From the NCBI GenBank assembly GCA_032718475.1, contig JAUCBJ010005958.1, positions 21,146-85,145 on the forward strand: a stretch of 64,000 nt of DNA. The letters are read 5' to 3'. Made by a program: the position numbers and the translations under genes. The notes under the pieces are model-generated. The model saw only the letters and a program-made list of their open reading frames with translations. It searched no databases and was not told the DNA's origin. Origin of the DNA: Nemertoderma westbladi. Lineage: Eukaryota; Xenacoelomorpha; Nemertodermatida; Nemertodermatidae. Each line of letters starts with the position of its first letter. Position 1 is the stretch's first letter. This document shows positions 43,951 to 56,608 of this stretch, piece by piece.

Positions 43951-45884
43951 ACAATGTTGATTATCAGCTGTATAAAAGAGCTCGAGAAAAAGCACACACT
44001 CTCTTTTCGGCACAATCGAATCACATGTATTTGAGGTACCACTACCTGTACTACTACTACTACTACTACTACTCGTTAGTTACGTTAGGTCTTATTACTG
44101 TAAAAGTATTATGTTTGTATGTTTGTGTGTATGTATATAAGTATGTATGTATATAATGTAAACCCCCCGAAGCTATAGCTCGTCCGTCAATGAAAGTTAT
44201 ATCCATCGACGCAGCTCAACCTCAGGATGTGGAAAAATAAGTTTCGAAAAAAAAATTTATTTAAGTGTCTTTTTTTATTTCGAAAAATAGCCCCATAACA
44301 CCCAAATTGCCATAGACTCAATGATAGAAACAGCAGCTGCTGGTGCTCGTGAGGGTCTAGTAAGCTCACTACTACTATTGAATGGATAGGCCCAAACTGC
44401 AGATAAGTACATTACCTATTTGCCAAGTTCAGTTTATTACTCTCCCACTCTACCCCAGACAGTAAGCAAACATCAACTGTTACTTTGTAATGTATTACCC
44501 CGCCAGCTGAATAGCTCTTTCCAGTGAATCCTATGGGAATATCACTCAGTGATGAATCACTATCACAAGGTTACTCACTGCTATGTTAGGTAGCAGGCCG
44601 GCTGATTGAATTTTAAGCACTGGTCCGTTTAAATATTTTATAGGTTAATAATAATGACATTAAGGGGCTGGGATTACTCTCTCTCTCCCTCTCTCTCAGA
44701 CTGTAAGCAAAGCTGTTCAATGTGGAGTAACCCAACTAGACTACATTTGTCTATGGACGGTCTTCTTATAGCCAGCTTGCTGGTGCCCTAATTTATATTC
44801 CAATCTTCTATCATATTTCTTGGAAAAACTTGAGCAATAATATTTCGTTTGTATGCCTTATTAATACCACAGACTGCCTATATTATTGGATGTGCAGTGC
44901 AACAATGCTAAAACAGTATTATTGTAGCACACTGTACGGTCTATTACACATACTTGTGGCATGTGACATTTAGTGAAACCATCTGGCCCAATTCACCATT
45001 CACCATACTGTATGCCTGAATAAGCACCAAACAGGCAACCCAATACGAGCAAATATGACGACCGTATGTATCCTGTATATTGATCGTATAAGTGACCATT
45101 GGCTTGTATTAGTGAGTTTATGTTAGAATGCGCCCATGCTGCCATTAGACTTGCAACTATTTAGACCTCAGGCAAAGAGTTTACCAATAGTGGTGATTAT
45201 AAACTTTGCTGAAAATATCTGATGGGATGAACGGGTCGTGGAATGAAACTGCATATAAACTCCTCTACCTACACCCACCCCAGTGCTCCCTCTATTTCCA
45301 CAATATATGGCTTGTAGTTTACTAATGTGTTACGTCCCTCCCCCATTTTGCAGCTGCTGTGCTTTCACCCCCAGCCTGTCACAGAAGCTTCCACAAATAA
45401 CACGACTCCTTGAAAGCTTGTTGTTGTGCTATTGCTGGAATGTAAGCAATCCATGAATCAATCAAAATATATATAGTCAATACTGTATTCTATTTCCATA
45501 TCTAACCACAGTTTGTGCATTACTTACATACTGCAGATATTTATTTTAGCTGTAACTCATTTATAATTACTATTCAGGCTACAGTGATTGGTTTAATTAC
45601 ATATATTTTTTTCATAAAATTCAGCTTATCATAATTTTGAGCGTGTTAGGCAATATATCACGTTATAACGTACTATTATTATTATTGATAAAAATATATC
45701 TTCTAATATTTTTCATAATTATTCATGTTAGTACAGTAACTATGTAATATGAAAAGTGCAGTAACAGCTCCTACGATTATTTAACACATGTTGAATGTAA
45801 CACATGTGTAACACATTGCCAAATGTTTAATTTGATATGATAAAATAGAAATCACAATGTGTACGTAGTGACTAACTAATACTA
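43951..45884. other. Intergenic sequence with microsatellites
   Basis: A (CTA)n run lies at about 44047-44073 and a (GTAT)n-like tract at 44115-44155. No gene is recognised. Confidence 0.3.
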
Positions 45885-46175
45885 TCCTACTACTAGGTCG
45901 AGCGACCTCGATGTGATCCTTCCAGGCTTCCCGATTCTCCATAGTTGTCGAAATTTCGTTTCTCTCAAGTTCAGTATCCCTTTCTAGCCAGACTATAGTA
46001 TATGACATAGTCTGTCGTCCACGGCTAGGCTATCCATATGTTGGTTGCCAGAAAAGTAGATCTTGTATGCGACCACATGTTTACTTCTACAGCAGGGCCC
46101 ACTAAATCTTAATCTGCGTTCACAGAGTCTGGTTGATACAGGTGGTATTGTACGCTCGGCGTTGGTCATGTTGTG
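45885..46175 (-). pseudogene. RTE-like LINE 3' end (family B)
   Basis: The minus strand encodes LERDTELERNEISTTMENRE, the counterpart of the C-terminus at about 18635-18700. It ends in CTCGACCTAGTAGTAGGA, the same 3' terminus as the 17-kb copy. Upstream it shows MTNAER- and TIPPVST-like remnants near 46100-46175. Confidence 0.75.
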
Positions 46176-47599
46176 AATATATATAAAGCTGAAAATAATA
46201 GTTTAATTAACTATCTTATTAAGCAATTCGTTTTCTCTTCTTACAAAATAAATGTATTATTATATGAAAATTGAAATTGAAATACGCAGTTGAGCAGAAT
46301 TGAGAAGTACACAGAAGCGACAATTTCCCTCCAAAAGGTAAGACTGCAATAAATAGATTTATTTTTACGTGGCGCGTTGCACAGTTTCTATTTATTAAAT
46401 TATTTGAATCACCTGGCATTTACTTTTGAGAGTGTGTTTTATTAAGTAACATTAATTTTAAATAAAATTTAATTAAAAATTAATATAAATTGATATTAAT
46501 TTTCTGGAGATTTGTATGAGTCAAAAGGAAATACCTAGGAAAGGCATTAAATTACTCATTTAGCAACCATTAATGTACAGATGACTTATAGTTCCTACTC
46601 AACACTCAGTGTTTGGTTCATCATAATGAAGGATTTTTTTGTCGATACGAAATTGTTAGGTCCTTGAAAAGAATTAATCTATAGTCCAATATACTTCATC
46701 CCCCATATTAAATATGTAGTTAATTCAAGATCTCACAGGAGAGGTTGTCTAAATCTTATGTGATTGATGAATTTTACCTCGCAACACTGATATACGTGTA
46801 GAATTTTAATATATTTAGGGTAATAAATAAGTCAAACTAACTCCCTCCACTTACATCGAGGATGAAAAGGGAGACTCGTTACATTTTAGGCACAAAATAC
46901 AATTTCCTGGACAAATGAAATGATTTATTAATATGTTGAGTTTATCTCCGTTTCCGTACCTATAGGGTGGTGCATTGACGAGATTATTGAGTGTTTTGTA
47001 CGCACAACACAAAGGCATACAACAAAATATAAGGAACATTTTAGTGGCTCTATTCTATATTTGTTTAAATCCTTATTAAATTCCATAAAAATTGGATCAG
47101 TATTAGTTTACCTATTTTTGAGGGGCTTAGTGTTATTTAATTTAATTTAATTCTTTAATCCAGGCCAGTGGTACAGCCCATATAAAAACATATTGTATCA
47201 TGTATACTACAAAGAAAAATAGAGCACAATATTTAAATTAGTTCCTACTGTAAACCCTACTGTAATATTTATATATAAAACTAATGCCATATTAAAGTAA
47301 ACACATCGGGGCCCCGGGTCGTCGTATAAAATAGATGACACACAACGAATAAACATTCGTCACTATGTAAATAAACACGTTACTATATAAATAAATACAT
47401 ACGAAAAATATATCAACAGGTATTCACAATGTGAATAATGTTAAATAATAATTAATAAATAATTAATTAAATAATTGATTAATAATGTTGTATGGTTAAT
47501 ATTAAAAAAAAACCGAAAAATATTTATATTATTCATTAAATTAGTAAAAAGAGATTTAAAAAAAACGAAGAAAGTTGGCCTATTTAAGTATGTCATTCA
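46176..47599. other. Intergenic AT-rich sequence
   Basis: No gene is recognised. The last few hundred bases may be the 3' untranslated part of the LINE that follows. Confidence 0.3.
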
Positions 47600-50491
47600 A
47601 CAAACAAAAATACAAAAAGTTAAGACGCGTGGTCTACACCAAAGATACGGCTCGTCCGGTGAGTTACAAGGTTTACTACTTGAACAATACTATTTCCAGA
47701 CTCCCTCACACGTTGCAATAACGAACATCGTGCATTGTAGCGGATATGGACGACCTTAGGCTGATTGAGTGATCCACACATGTATGACACACTGCAATCA
47801 TACTTGAAACCAAATAGCTGTCTGATAATGTTATTGTAGGCTACTCTGTACCTATCGTAGATGGACTGCGTGTAGTTGCGACGAGCCCACACAGCGTTAC
47901 AGTAAATCTGTGTGCAAAAAGCGCGGAATAGCCTAATTTTGACACCTTTGCTACAGTTTGCGAATTTCCTAATTAAAAAATTCCCTCTCCTATAAAGGCT
48001 TGTCAGTTGATTAAGTATATCATAGCTGTCATCTGTCGTGTTATGAAAAATTTGTCATAAGTATTTATACTTCTTAACTGTCTCTAAGTTAGTGCCGTTG
48101 ATGGATATACTAGTTACTAATTCATTTTTATACGATTTAGGAACTAAATACATGAACTTTGATTTTTTTACATTTATAACTATAGAATGCCTGATTGCGT
48201 AATCCTCGTACGTTTTTATCAGTTTCCTCATCCCTGATATCGAGTTTGAGGCTAGAGCTAAATCGTCTGCGTACATTAAGTGATTACATCTAGAATAATT
48301 TAATTGGCAGCCTACATTTGTACCCGTAAGTTCCATACTTAAGTCATATATGTACACAGCATAAAAGTACCCGGAGAGTATCCCACCCTGTTTTGTTCCG
48401 TTTGTAACCCTAAAACTATTAGAAGTACACCCCCCCCCATCTAACCGATAAATGTTGAAAACGATACCAGAACCTAAGTAACCTAATGTCAAATAAAGGA
48501 ATGTCACGGTCGATTAACTTAGAGAACAGCTTGTAGTGGTTAACCAGGTCGAAAGCCTTGCTACTGTCAATGAAGCATATGTAAACGGGGCTGTCGTTAT
48601 CTAAGTAGTGTTGTATGACCTCTTTCAAAGTGTACACACAGAGTTCAGTACCCGACTTTGGTTTGAAACCAAATTGGGAGTCGCTAGTTTTGAGTTTGCT
48701 ACTGAATCTTTCTAGATATATTAATTCTAGAATTTTACTACTAACACTTGCAAGTGCAATTCCTCTGTAATTGTCAAAACTAGTGATGTCGTCATTTTTA
48801 TCTTTTACAATGGGGAGGATATTGCAACGTATGAGGTCATCAGTGATGTAACCATGTACATTGAACGCACTAAAAACCGCAGCTAGATGAGAATACAGAC
48901 GGCACGTACCGTTAGTGTAGTGTTCGCTTGTCAGTCCATCTGGACCGACCTTACCATTAAATAGTCTACCTATTGCAAATGCGACATGTATATCAGTGAC
49001 AATCATATCATTATGAAAAGCAATAGTGTCAAATTTGGATTCGACGGTAGCCTTCGCAGAATCATTGTTGACTCTATTGTATAGGTTGTCGAACCGTTCT
49101 TTAAATAAATTACAAATATCAGGTTCGCCAACAGCGTTACCTACTTTACTAGAAAGCGGAACATTCGTGTTACAATGTTTCTTAACGTTATTCCAAAATT
49201 CACCCTGCTTGTGCGAGTACAATGATTCTGCTAGCTTATCCGCTTGTTGTTTCTTTCCGTTTACATTGTTTTAGTGCACGCTTAAATTCAAACTTTGACC
49301 GATAGTACTGTTGAAAAATAGGTCCGGCTCGGGGGCACCCGTGTGTTCGCCAAATTCTAAAAAATAACCTAGATTCCTTATACACCTCCTTTAATAAATC
49401 GTTCCAACCGGGAACGTTCTTGGACTTAGGGTTAGGTCCTTTCATTTTTGGAATCGAATGATCTGCAGCTAGCTTTAGAGCACCGATTATATCGCTATAA
49501 TATTTGTCAATGGCACATGTGTGTGAACTATTTTTACATTGTGCATTAGTGCAATTATATACGTCTGATGGTGTCGAAATATTGCTTAGCAGTTTATTTA
49601 AAACAGATTGATACTCGGCAATATTGGCGTTAGATGCCTTATTCCAAGCGCACCTCCTAGTAGTTAGTAGTATTACCATTACCACCTTGATGATCGCTGG
49701 TCGCTGATGCGGGATCACAACCCGCATCAGTATCGCAAGCGTCAGCGGTAATATTAAAAGTACACGTAATGGGTAAATGATCAGTCACACACAAATCATA
49801 ATGAATATTTACAGATGACACAAGTGGAGTCATACTACCTGAACAGACCAAATGTACCGAGCCATGAACAGGTATTGTGTGCTGCAGAAATGAATGAACA
49901 AGAATCGGCTGGTAAGAATTTGGCATCACAAATTGACATATTAAGATCATTGCACCAACAATCAGTAAACTTATAATATCTAGACTTAACATCAGCATTG
50001 AAATCTCCTATAACAACACAATGGGAACTATTCTCGCAATCGATAATACTACTTAGCTTTCCTAAAGTTTCTAGAAACTCATCATCGTTAATACTACATT
50101 CGTAAGGCAAGTAAATATTAAGAAATAGCACGGATACATTACCAGCAGTTCTTAAACGGAGACCAAGAATTCTCGCTTCTCCGTAATCAACGCTTTCGAC
50201 AGATCGGGCGATACTTTTTTTGTATAGGAAACCAAGCCCACCGAATGGCCTACCCTGCAGTAAACACTGACTGTAGTCAACGGGAGAGGTTCCTCTAGCA
50301 AAATACCTATCATCCAACGTTGATAGAATACCTAAATCTTGTACAGGGAGCATGTGCTCCTGTACACATATTAAATCGGTCGATAAATTACATAAATCGT
50401 TAATCACATTCCTGTACACCGCAGTACGAATCGAATTACAATTATAGGATGCCACTGAAAAATGGTCTTGCACAGGTGAGAGGTTTGCCAT
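47600..50491 (-). pseudogene. APE-type non-LTR retrotransposon, near full length but broken
   Basis: Successive minus-strand frames form one element. At 50491-49835 is an AP-like endonuclease starting MANLSPVQDHFSVASYNCNS, with VQEHM and VIGDFNADV. At 49998-49657 is its end with the TDHLPI (Ser/Thr-Asp-His) motif. At 49727-49236 is a linker. At 49222-48419 is RT with SFDNYRGIALAS and motif A CFIDSSKAFD. At 48507-48055 is RT motif B TKQGGILSGYFYAVYI and motif C HLMYADDLALAS. The C-terminus runs down to about 47620 (WARRNYTQSIYDRYRV). Breaks are four frameshifts (near 49900, 49690, 49240 and at a run of nine G near 48430) and one TGA near 48056. The clade is uncertain; the QGG-type motif B and the C-terminal WARRNY region suggest an I- or jockey-like group. 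It has no host function. Confidence 0.85.
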
Positions 50492-50653
50492 TACTAAGAT
50501 AATAATTAATAATAGATAATACTAGAATAAACTAAGATAATAATAGATTATTAAGAATTTTTAATTGCGACCTCATAATATTTACAAGCGTTTGTAAACA
50601 TTCTCCATGAAAATTGGGTATTATATATAATATAACATGACAATTATAATTTG
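50492..50653. other. 5' flank of the LINE
   Basis: AT-rich repeats of TAATAATAGAT; no gene is seen. Confidence 0.3.
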
Positions 50654-50806
50654 TTTTAATGCATAGCTTAGCTATTCGTTAAACTGGTGGAAATACATCA
50701 GAATTCAATTCGGGAGAATTGTAACATAGGCTATATTACAATTCTCCCGAATTGAATTCTGATGTATTTCCACCAGTTTAACGAATAGCTAAGCTATGCA
50801 TTAAAA
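50654..50806. repeat. Near-perfect 153-bp palindrome
   Basis: Arms of 76 bp (50654-50729 and 50731-50806) are complementary with one mismatch (50725/50735) and a single-base centre at 50730. It contains GGAAATACATCAGAATTCAA and its complement. There is no loop to speak of, which is rare in stable genomic DNA. Confidence 0.95.
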
Positions 50807-51475
50807 ATATTGAAGGCCAATAATTATTGACAATATTGAACGGGAGTTCTAATTATTTGTATTCAATATTATAATTTTTACTATTGAATGTGCGTGCACG
50901 TTGGAGCTGCCTGCTGCTCGCAGAACACATGTTGCAGCACATCATTAATACTGCGACGATCCATCCTATCCCGCCTGTTCTTCCCTGGTTGCTGCATTTT
51001 GAATTATATTAGTCCATTCAGTTTATTGATGTTTCCCTTATTGCACTCCATCTATAATATTATGATGTTCCTTGATATGATGTATCTTCAAATTTACGCC
51101 TTTGAAAGTAAATAAATTGACAATTTGTTTCAAAAGTTGATTTACATTAAAAGGTTATAACTCTGGAATAATAATTATTAATAATATTAGTTTTAGTAAA
51201 TATTTATTTAAATCAATTTCACTTTCCACTATTATTATGATGGAATTTATAGTTTGTTAGTTAATTAAATATAATATATATATATTATTATATATATAAT
51301 TAATCATATTATTTTTATATATTGTAGGGAGTCTCTTATTCAGTGATTTTATTGATTAAGGAAAATTGATTTGTAATTCTTGATATAATTATCATTAAAC
51401 ATAATTTATAACAATTTACACATCACTGAAAATGGTGCAACTGTGATCTCTCCGATGCTTATTGACTAAGGAGTA
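50807..51475. other. Upstream region of the Na+/Ca2+ exchanger gene
   Basis: AT-rich. A TAA in frame at 51467-51469 precedes the start codon. ACTAAG/GAG at 51465-51473 could be a 3' splice site for an upstream untranslated exon, as in vertebrate NCX genes, whose start codon lies shortly after an acceptor. No promoter can be assigned. Confidence 0.4.
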
Positions 51476-54184
51476 ATGGCATGGAATTTTGTCACTTATT
51501 CTATTGTGGTGATCTTAGCTTTTATCGCATACATTCCATTTGGAGAAGGGGCGACTTGTTCCGCTCTTGTAAAACCATGCAAAGAGAATGGTGGCATTCT
51601 GATTCCGGCATGGAAACCAATACAAACTTCACGAACAGATACAGCATTCCGGGCCATTGTCTACTTCCTCTCTTTGTGCTATTTGTTTGTCGGAATCGCC
51701 ATCGTCGCAGACAAATTTATGGCTGCAATCGAGAAGATTACCTCAAAGGAAAAACTCGTTACAGTGAAGCGACCAGATGGGTCTAAAGTTATTCTAAGTT
51801 TGCAGGTCTGGAATGAAACCGTCTCCAATCTTACTCTTATGGCTTTGGGTTCCAGTGCCCCAGAGATTTTACTGTCTGTTATAGAAATTATTGGTAATGA
51901 TTTTCAAGTTGGAGAACTTGGTCCATCCACTATTGTCGGGTCGGCTGCATTCAATATGTTTGTTATTATCGCGATCTGTGTGGTCAGCATCCCTAAGGGT
52001 GAAATACGAAAAATCAAACATCTTCATGTATTTTTCGTAACAACTACTTGGAGTCTATTCGCATATATATGGCTATTACTTATTATTTCTGTTATATCTA
52101 AAAAAGAGATGGATATTTGGGAAGCTATTATAACATTAATATTTTTTCCAATTCTTGTTATAATTGCGTACTTTGCGGATAAAAAAATTTACATGTTTCA
52201 TTTTTTGCAGAAAAAGTTTAAGCCCAAGAAGATGGAATATTTAAATGGACCTAAAGGTGAAACTAATCATGGTGCTAACAGTTCAGCACCAGCAGTGACC
52301 AACCATGCCAATGGTGAACCAAAAGTTGAAATCATTGTCAGTCCACCGACAATGCCGCCTATGGACATGACGAATAGAATAGCACATGAGAAACAAATGG
52401 AATACATGAAAATAATTCGAAAAATGAAACATCTTCACCCAATGGCCGATGCTGACACTCTGCAGACATTAGCAGAAGATGAACAACATGCAGGTAAAAT
52501 AAAGTCCAAAGCTTATTACAGAATGAACAAAAAGAGAAAATCTCTTTCAAGGACGAGCGTGACCAAACCCAGAGCATCTGATCAAGCCGATACTTCACCT
52601 CCAGCCGACAAAATCTCTGTTAAACCAGATCAGTACACTGTTTTGGAGAATGTAGGAATTGTGAAAGTCATAGTTGTGCGCGAAGGACCTAGTTTAGCAT
52701 CAAGGGTGAGTGTAGATTATACAACTGTCGATGGCACAGCTACAGCTAACAATGATTATATTCCAGTCTCTGGAACCCTAACATTTAAACCAGGTGAAAC
52801 AACTAAGGAAATTCCAGTTAATATCATTGATGATGACGAGTTTGAAGAAGATGAGCATTTTCGGGTAATTCTAAGCAACATTCGTGAAGAATCACCAAAG
52901 CCTGGCGATCCTCCCACTGAAATTGCCTTCCCTAATGCAGCCTTTATTACAATATTGGACGATGATCATTCTGGAATTTTCTCGTTTGCACAGCATAAAA
53001 TTAATACACCAGAGGACTGTGGCACTGTTGAACTGAAAGTTGTGCGCCATGGTGGAGCCAGGGGCTGCATTCATGTACCTTATTTTACAGTAGATGGAAC
53101 TGCAGAAGGACAAGGAAAAGACTACATTGATGAGAAGGGAACATTGCAATTTGCCAATAATGAAACTTGGCAAACACTACAAATTTCTATTATCAATGAT
53201 GATGAATATGAAAAGAATGAGCATTTTTTTGTTGAGTTAGGAAAACCTCAAAAGGTAAAACGAAAAAATTCTGATTCTGGATCTATCATTTATGACAGCA
53301 AAGCTTCAGACATGAATGAATCGACACATCGAAGCGATAACAATGGATCTGTTGATTCTGCTACTGACACTCTTACTGGTATGCCGATTCTGGGTTCAGT
53401 GTACCGGTGTATGATAGTAATTGAGGAAAATATAGAATTTAAAAATGCTGTTGATCGTATGTTGAGAAGCACAAAGCAAATAGCAACTGGTGAATCAGCA
53501 TCTGATTATATGAAACAATTTACAGATGCATTTAAAGTTCGCCCAGATGCTGAGGAAGATGACGACTCAGTTCCATCTTATGGCGAGTACGTCGGACACT
53601 TTTTTGCATTATTCTGGAAACTATTATTCGCATTTATTCCCCCAGCCGGAATTTGCGGTGGTTGGTTGTGTTTCATAACCTCCATTGTTGTTATCGGTGT
53701 AATGACAGCAGTAGTGGGGGATGTAGCAGGTGCTTTCGGGTGCACAATCGGCCTAAAGGATTCGGTAACGGCCATATCTTTTGTCGCTGTCGGGACAAGT
53801 GTCCCTGATACATTCGCCAGCAAACTCGCCGCGATTGGTGACCGCTGGGCTGACAGCAGTATAGGCAATGTAACTGGTAGTAACGCTGTCAATGTGTTCC
53901 TGGGTATAGGAGTGGCCTGGTCTGTTGGGGCCATTGTTAACGCTGCAAGAGGGAAAACCCTAGAAGTCGACCCAGGACCTTTAGGCTTTTCCGTTGGTCT
54001 GTTTTGCGGTTTCGCAGTCTTTTGCGTTATTGTGCTGATGGCTCGTCGTTTTACTCCATCAATTGGAGGCGAGCTTGGTGGTCCTACGGGTGTAAAGTAT
54101 TTTACGGGTTTATTGTTTTTTGGGATTTGGGTAGTTTATATACTTCTATCCGGGCTTAAAGATTACTGCTATTTTGATGATTAA
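51476..54184 (+). CDS. SLC8A-like: Na+/Ca2+ exchanger, NCX/SLC8 family, single coding exon
   Basis: A 902-residue plasma-membrane antiporter, expected to export one Ca2+ for three Na+. Residues 1-26 look like a cleavable signal. The first membrane bundle (about 57-235) contains the alpha-1 repeat: ALGSSAPEILLSVIE at 123-137 and GPSTIVGSAAFNMF at 149-162. A basic stretch (236-252, DKKIYMFHFLQKKFKPKK) corresponds to the autoinhibitory XIP region. The large cytosolic loop carries Calx-beta 1 (about 378-495, with the acidic Ca2+-binding DDDEFEEDEHF near 450) and Calx-beta 2 (about 500-595, with NDDEYEKNEHF). The second bundle (about 705-902) contains the alpha-2 repeat AVGTSVPDTFASK near 770, then GNVTGSNAVNVFLGIG. 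All ion-binding blocks are intact and the length is near the 900-970 typical of animals. The start is the first Met after an in-frame TAA. The whole coding sequence is one exon, unlike the usual multi-exon SLC8 genes. Confidence 0.96.
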   Translation: MAWNFVTYSIVVILAFIAYIPFGEGATCSALVKPCKENGGILIPAWKPIQTSRTDTAFRAIVYFLSLCYLFVGIAIVADKFMAAIEKITSKEKLVTVKRPDGSKVILSLQVWNETVSNLTLMALGSSAPEILLSVIEIIGNDFQVGELGPSTIVGSAAFNMFVIIAICVVSIPKGEIRKIKHLHVFFVTTTWSLFAYIWLLLIISVISKKEMDIWEAIITLIFFPILVIIAYFADKKIYMFHFLQKKFKPKKMEYLNGPKGETNHGANSSAPAVTNHANGEPKVEIIVSPPTMPPMDMTNRIAHEKQMEYMKIIRKMKHLHPMADADTLQTLAEDEQHAGKIKSKAYYRMNKKRKSLSRTSVTKPRASDQADTSPPADKISVKPDQYTVLENVGIVKVIVVREGPSLASRVSVDYTTVDGTATANNDYIPVSGTLTFKPGETTKEIPVNIIDDDEFEEDEHFRVILSNIREESPKPGDPPTEIAFPNAAFITILDDDHSGIFSFAQHKINTPEDCGTVELKVVRHGGARGCIHVPYFTVDGTAEGQGKDYIDEKGTLQFANNETWQTLQISIINDDEYEKNEHFFVELGKPQKVKRKNSDSGSIIYDSKASDMNESTHRSDNNGSVDSATDTLTGMPILGSVYRCMIVIEENIEFKNAVDRMLRSTKQIATGESASDYMKQFTDAFKVRPDAEEDDDSVPSYGEYVGHFFALFWKLLFAFIPPAGICGGWLCFITSIVVIGVMTAVVGDVAGAFGCTIGLKDSVTAISFVAVGTSVPDTFASKLAAIGDRWADSSIGNVTGSNAVNVFLGIGVAWSVGAIVNAARGKTLEVDPGPLGFSVGLFCGFAVFCVIVLMARRFTPSIGGELGGPTGVKYFTGLLFFGIWVVYILLSGLKDYCYFDD

Positions 54185-54700
54185 TAATTCGCCATCGATA
54201 GTGATTTATTTTAAATTAATTAGCTAATTAGAGTGAGATTGTTTTACCTAAATGTTTTGCCACACTTACTTTGTGTTGTAGCATTTCCACCTTTATAAGA
54301 TGTGTCAACCAGTTCAACAGTTATCCTAATTTGTTAAATTTTTTCAACAATAATAAGTTTTATACATGTTAACAATTCGTAATAGCTTTAGATTAATTGC
54401 TAATATCTCACTATAATGATAATGTATTTCTTATCTAATCTTTATATTACTTGACAATCTCTCTGAGAAACCGAGATACCCTATATTCCTGTATATTGTT
54501 TTAATATTATTTCAATGGTCACATTTAAATGTACCACACCACTATTGTTCCGTGACAATATTATTGGTATTTTTGTGATTTTAATGTGATAAATGGATTT
54601 CCCAAATTCAATGCAAAAATTGTTATGTTTTATTAAATCTTTTTTTTAAGTATAGGAGGGTACTGATTAAATATTATACAAATAAAAAAATTAGCTCTTA
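54185..54700 (+). other. Probable 3' UTR with AATAAA at 54681
   Basis: After the TAA the sequence is AT-rich. The first clear poly(A) signal is AATAAA at 54681-54686, with the variant ATTAAA near 54633. Transcript end is inferred. Confidence 0.45.
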
Positions 54701-56608
54701 TTGAACTAAGGTTAACATTATTGTTATTATATTTATCAATGTACCGGTCTAATGTATCTATTAATTGTTAATAGTCAAGTACATGGCCTCTTAGTGATTG
54801 ATTCCTAAACCGGAAAGCCACCGCATTTAGTATCAGTGCTGGCGGATTTATAATATCTATCTATATCTAGTCTTTATTAATTAACATTTGCCACTAATTG
54901 ATACTAAAATTATATTGATATTGAAAATTTCTGAATTTTGTATTTCTTTATAATATCTGATAAATAAGCGACCAATGAGCGGTAATTAGAACCAAGTATT
55001 CATATCGGAAATAATAACATAGTATTATAATACTATTATTAATTTTAAGATTTTTCACCTATGGGTGGCCTCAAGAGTGAAAGCCAAAAATACTCAGATA
55101 TATATATATAAACTTGGCCTTTTTATTTGATCAATGTTGTTTGAAAAAATGTGGAACAATCCAGGAATGTTATTCCTAGTCCTAGAAATATCAAGTGTTT
55201 GTACGTTTCGAATTGATATAATTAAAATAAATAATTTATTGAATTTCGCAGGGAAAATATTTAAAAATGAAAGGTTATTTTGTTAATAATGAGATATTAA
55301 AATGGTTTCAGAAAAACGATTAGACATTCTTATTTGTACCGGAAAAATTTGTATCTAATTTAATTTTTCTTTAGTTAATATCTGAGAAAGGCAACTTATA
55401 TAATCGCATTTTTAATAAAAAATTTAAATAATCACCATTATTCATTATTTTACAGAAATAATGTAATTTCTACATCCTGGAAGCACTTCAGTCTGAAATA
55501 CATTTTAGAGAGAAAATCATTCTACATCTGATTTTCTAACCAATGCAATACGATGGCAAATGAAAACCATTTATTTACAGTTTGAGTATCCTTTAAATGT
55601 TGTCATTATTTTTCTATGCCAAAGCTTTCATAACGCGAGTAGGAATATTTAGTCATGAAATAATGTTGTTTTTTTTTTTATATAAAGCCTTTACTTGATT
55701 AATTGAATAGGAATACATTTTCTTTAGTTTATTAAGGTCACCGATAAAATACCTGTAAAATAACAGTGTAAAGTGTTTTACTTCACTTGTATCAAGTACA
55801 TACATAGTTGTTACCGTAAGTTGTCGCTTGCTTAGTGGTTGTGGTCCGCATACCCAGTCGTGCTCACAGTGTTCACCAACCCGTGTGGTACACCCACAAA
55901 TAATTTATAGAAAAAAGTCCGTGTGGCCTTCGCGCAGTACAAACTCTATATATGAGCCTTTGCGTGGTAGTACAATTAGTGGACTCAGCCTAACAGCTGA
56001 CAGATGAACTATTGAAGTCTGTCTGTGTGCAGATTTTCTAAACTTTTAATAGACTACAATATGTGTACCAGTGTACCAAGTTTGTTTCCGGATGGTACAC
56101 TAATTATACCGCTACGCTACCTAAGGCTCACAGAGACTTCGTGGCTCTCCCCACCTGGATTTAGCAACGAACCTTCTTAGTACCCAGTCATTACCCAGTT
56201 TGCTAAAATGGGATCATGTCTTTAAATAATTGTCGAATAATCTGCTTGCTTATTCCTTAATCAAAATATTGACAATATTTATTAGTTCGCCTTTTCTTCC
56301 CTTTCAAAGAATTTTATTCCATAACTAATGTTATATAATCATGAACCCTGTCCTATATTATAGTGTTATAATGTAGTTTTGTTATTTTGACTTTGTTTGT
56401 AATCGTTTCTATATTTCATTATAAGCATTATTAACATCGTATGAAATGAATTAAACTATAAATCTCAACAACTCCAGCGGCCACCTGACCCCAGACCCCC
56501 CGCTCTCCAAAAAATGCTGCATATTGTAATAATCTCAATTATATATGATGAGAGCCGATAGAATCGTTGCGTTTGAGAATTACTTACTCAAACCACTCCT
56601 ATCCATGG
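54701..56608. other. Intergenic AT-rich sequence
   Basis: No gene or repeat family is recognised. Confidence 0.3.

Noticed and set aside
53578-53934. 118-codon minus-strand frame within the exchanger gene
   Set aside because: It is antisense to the conserved alpha-2 region and resembles no family.
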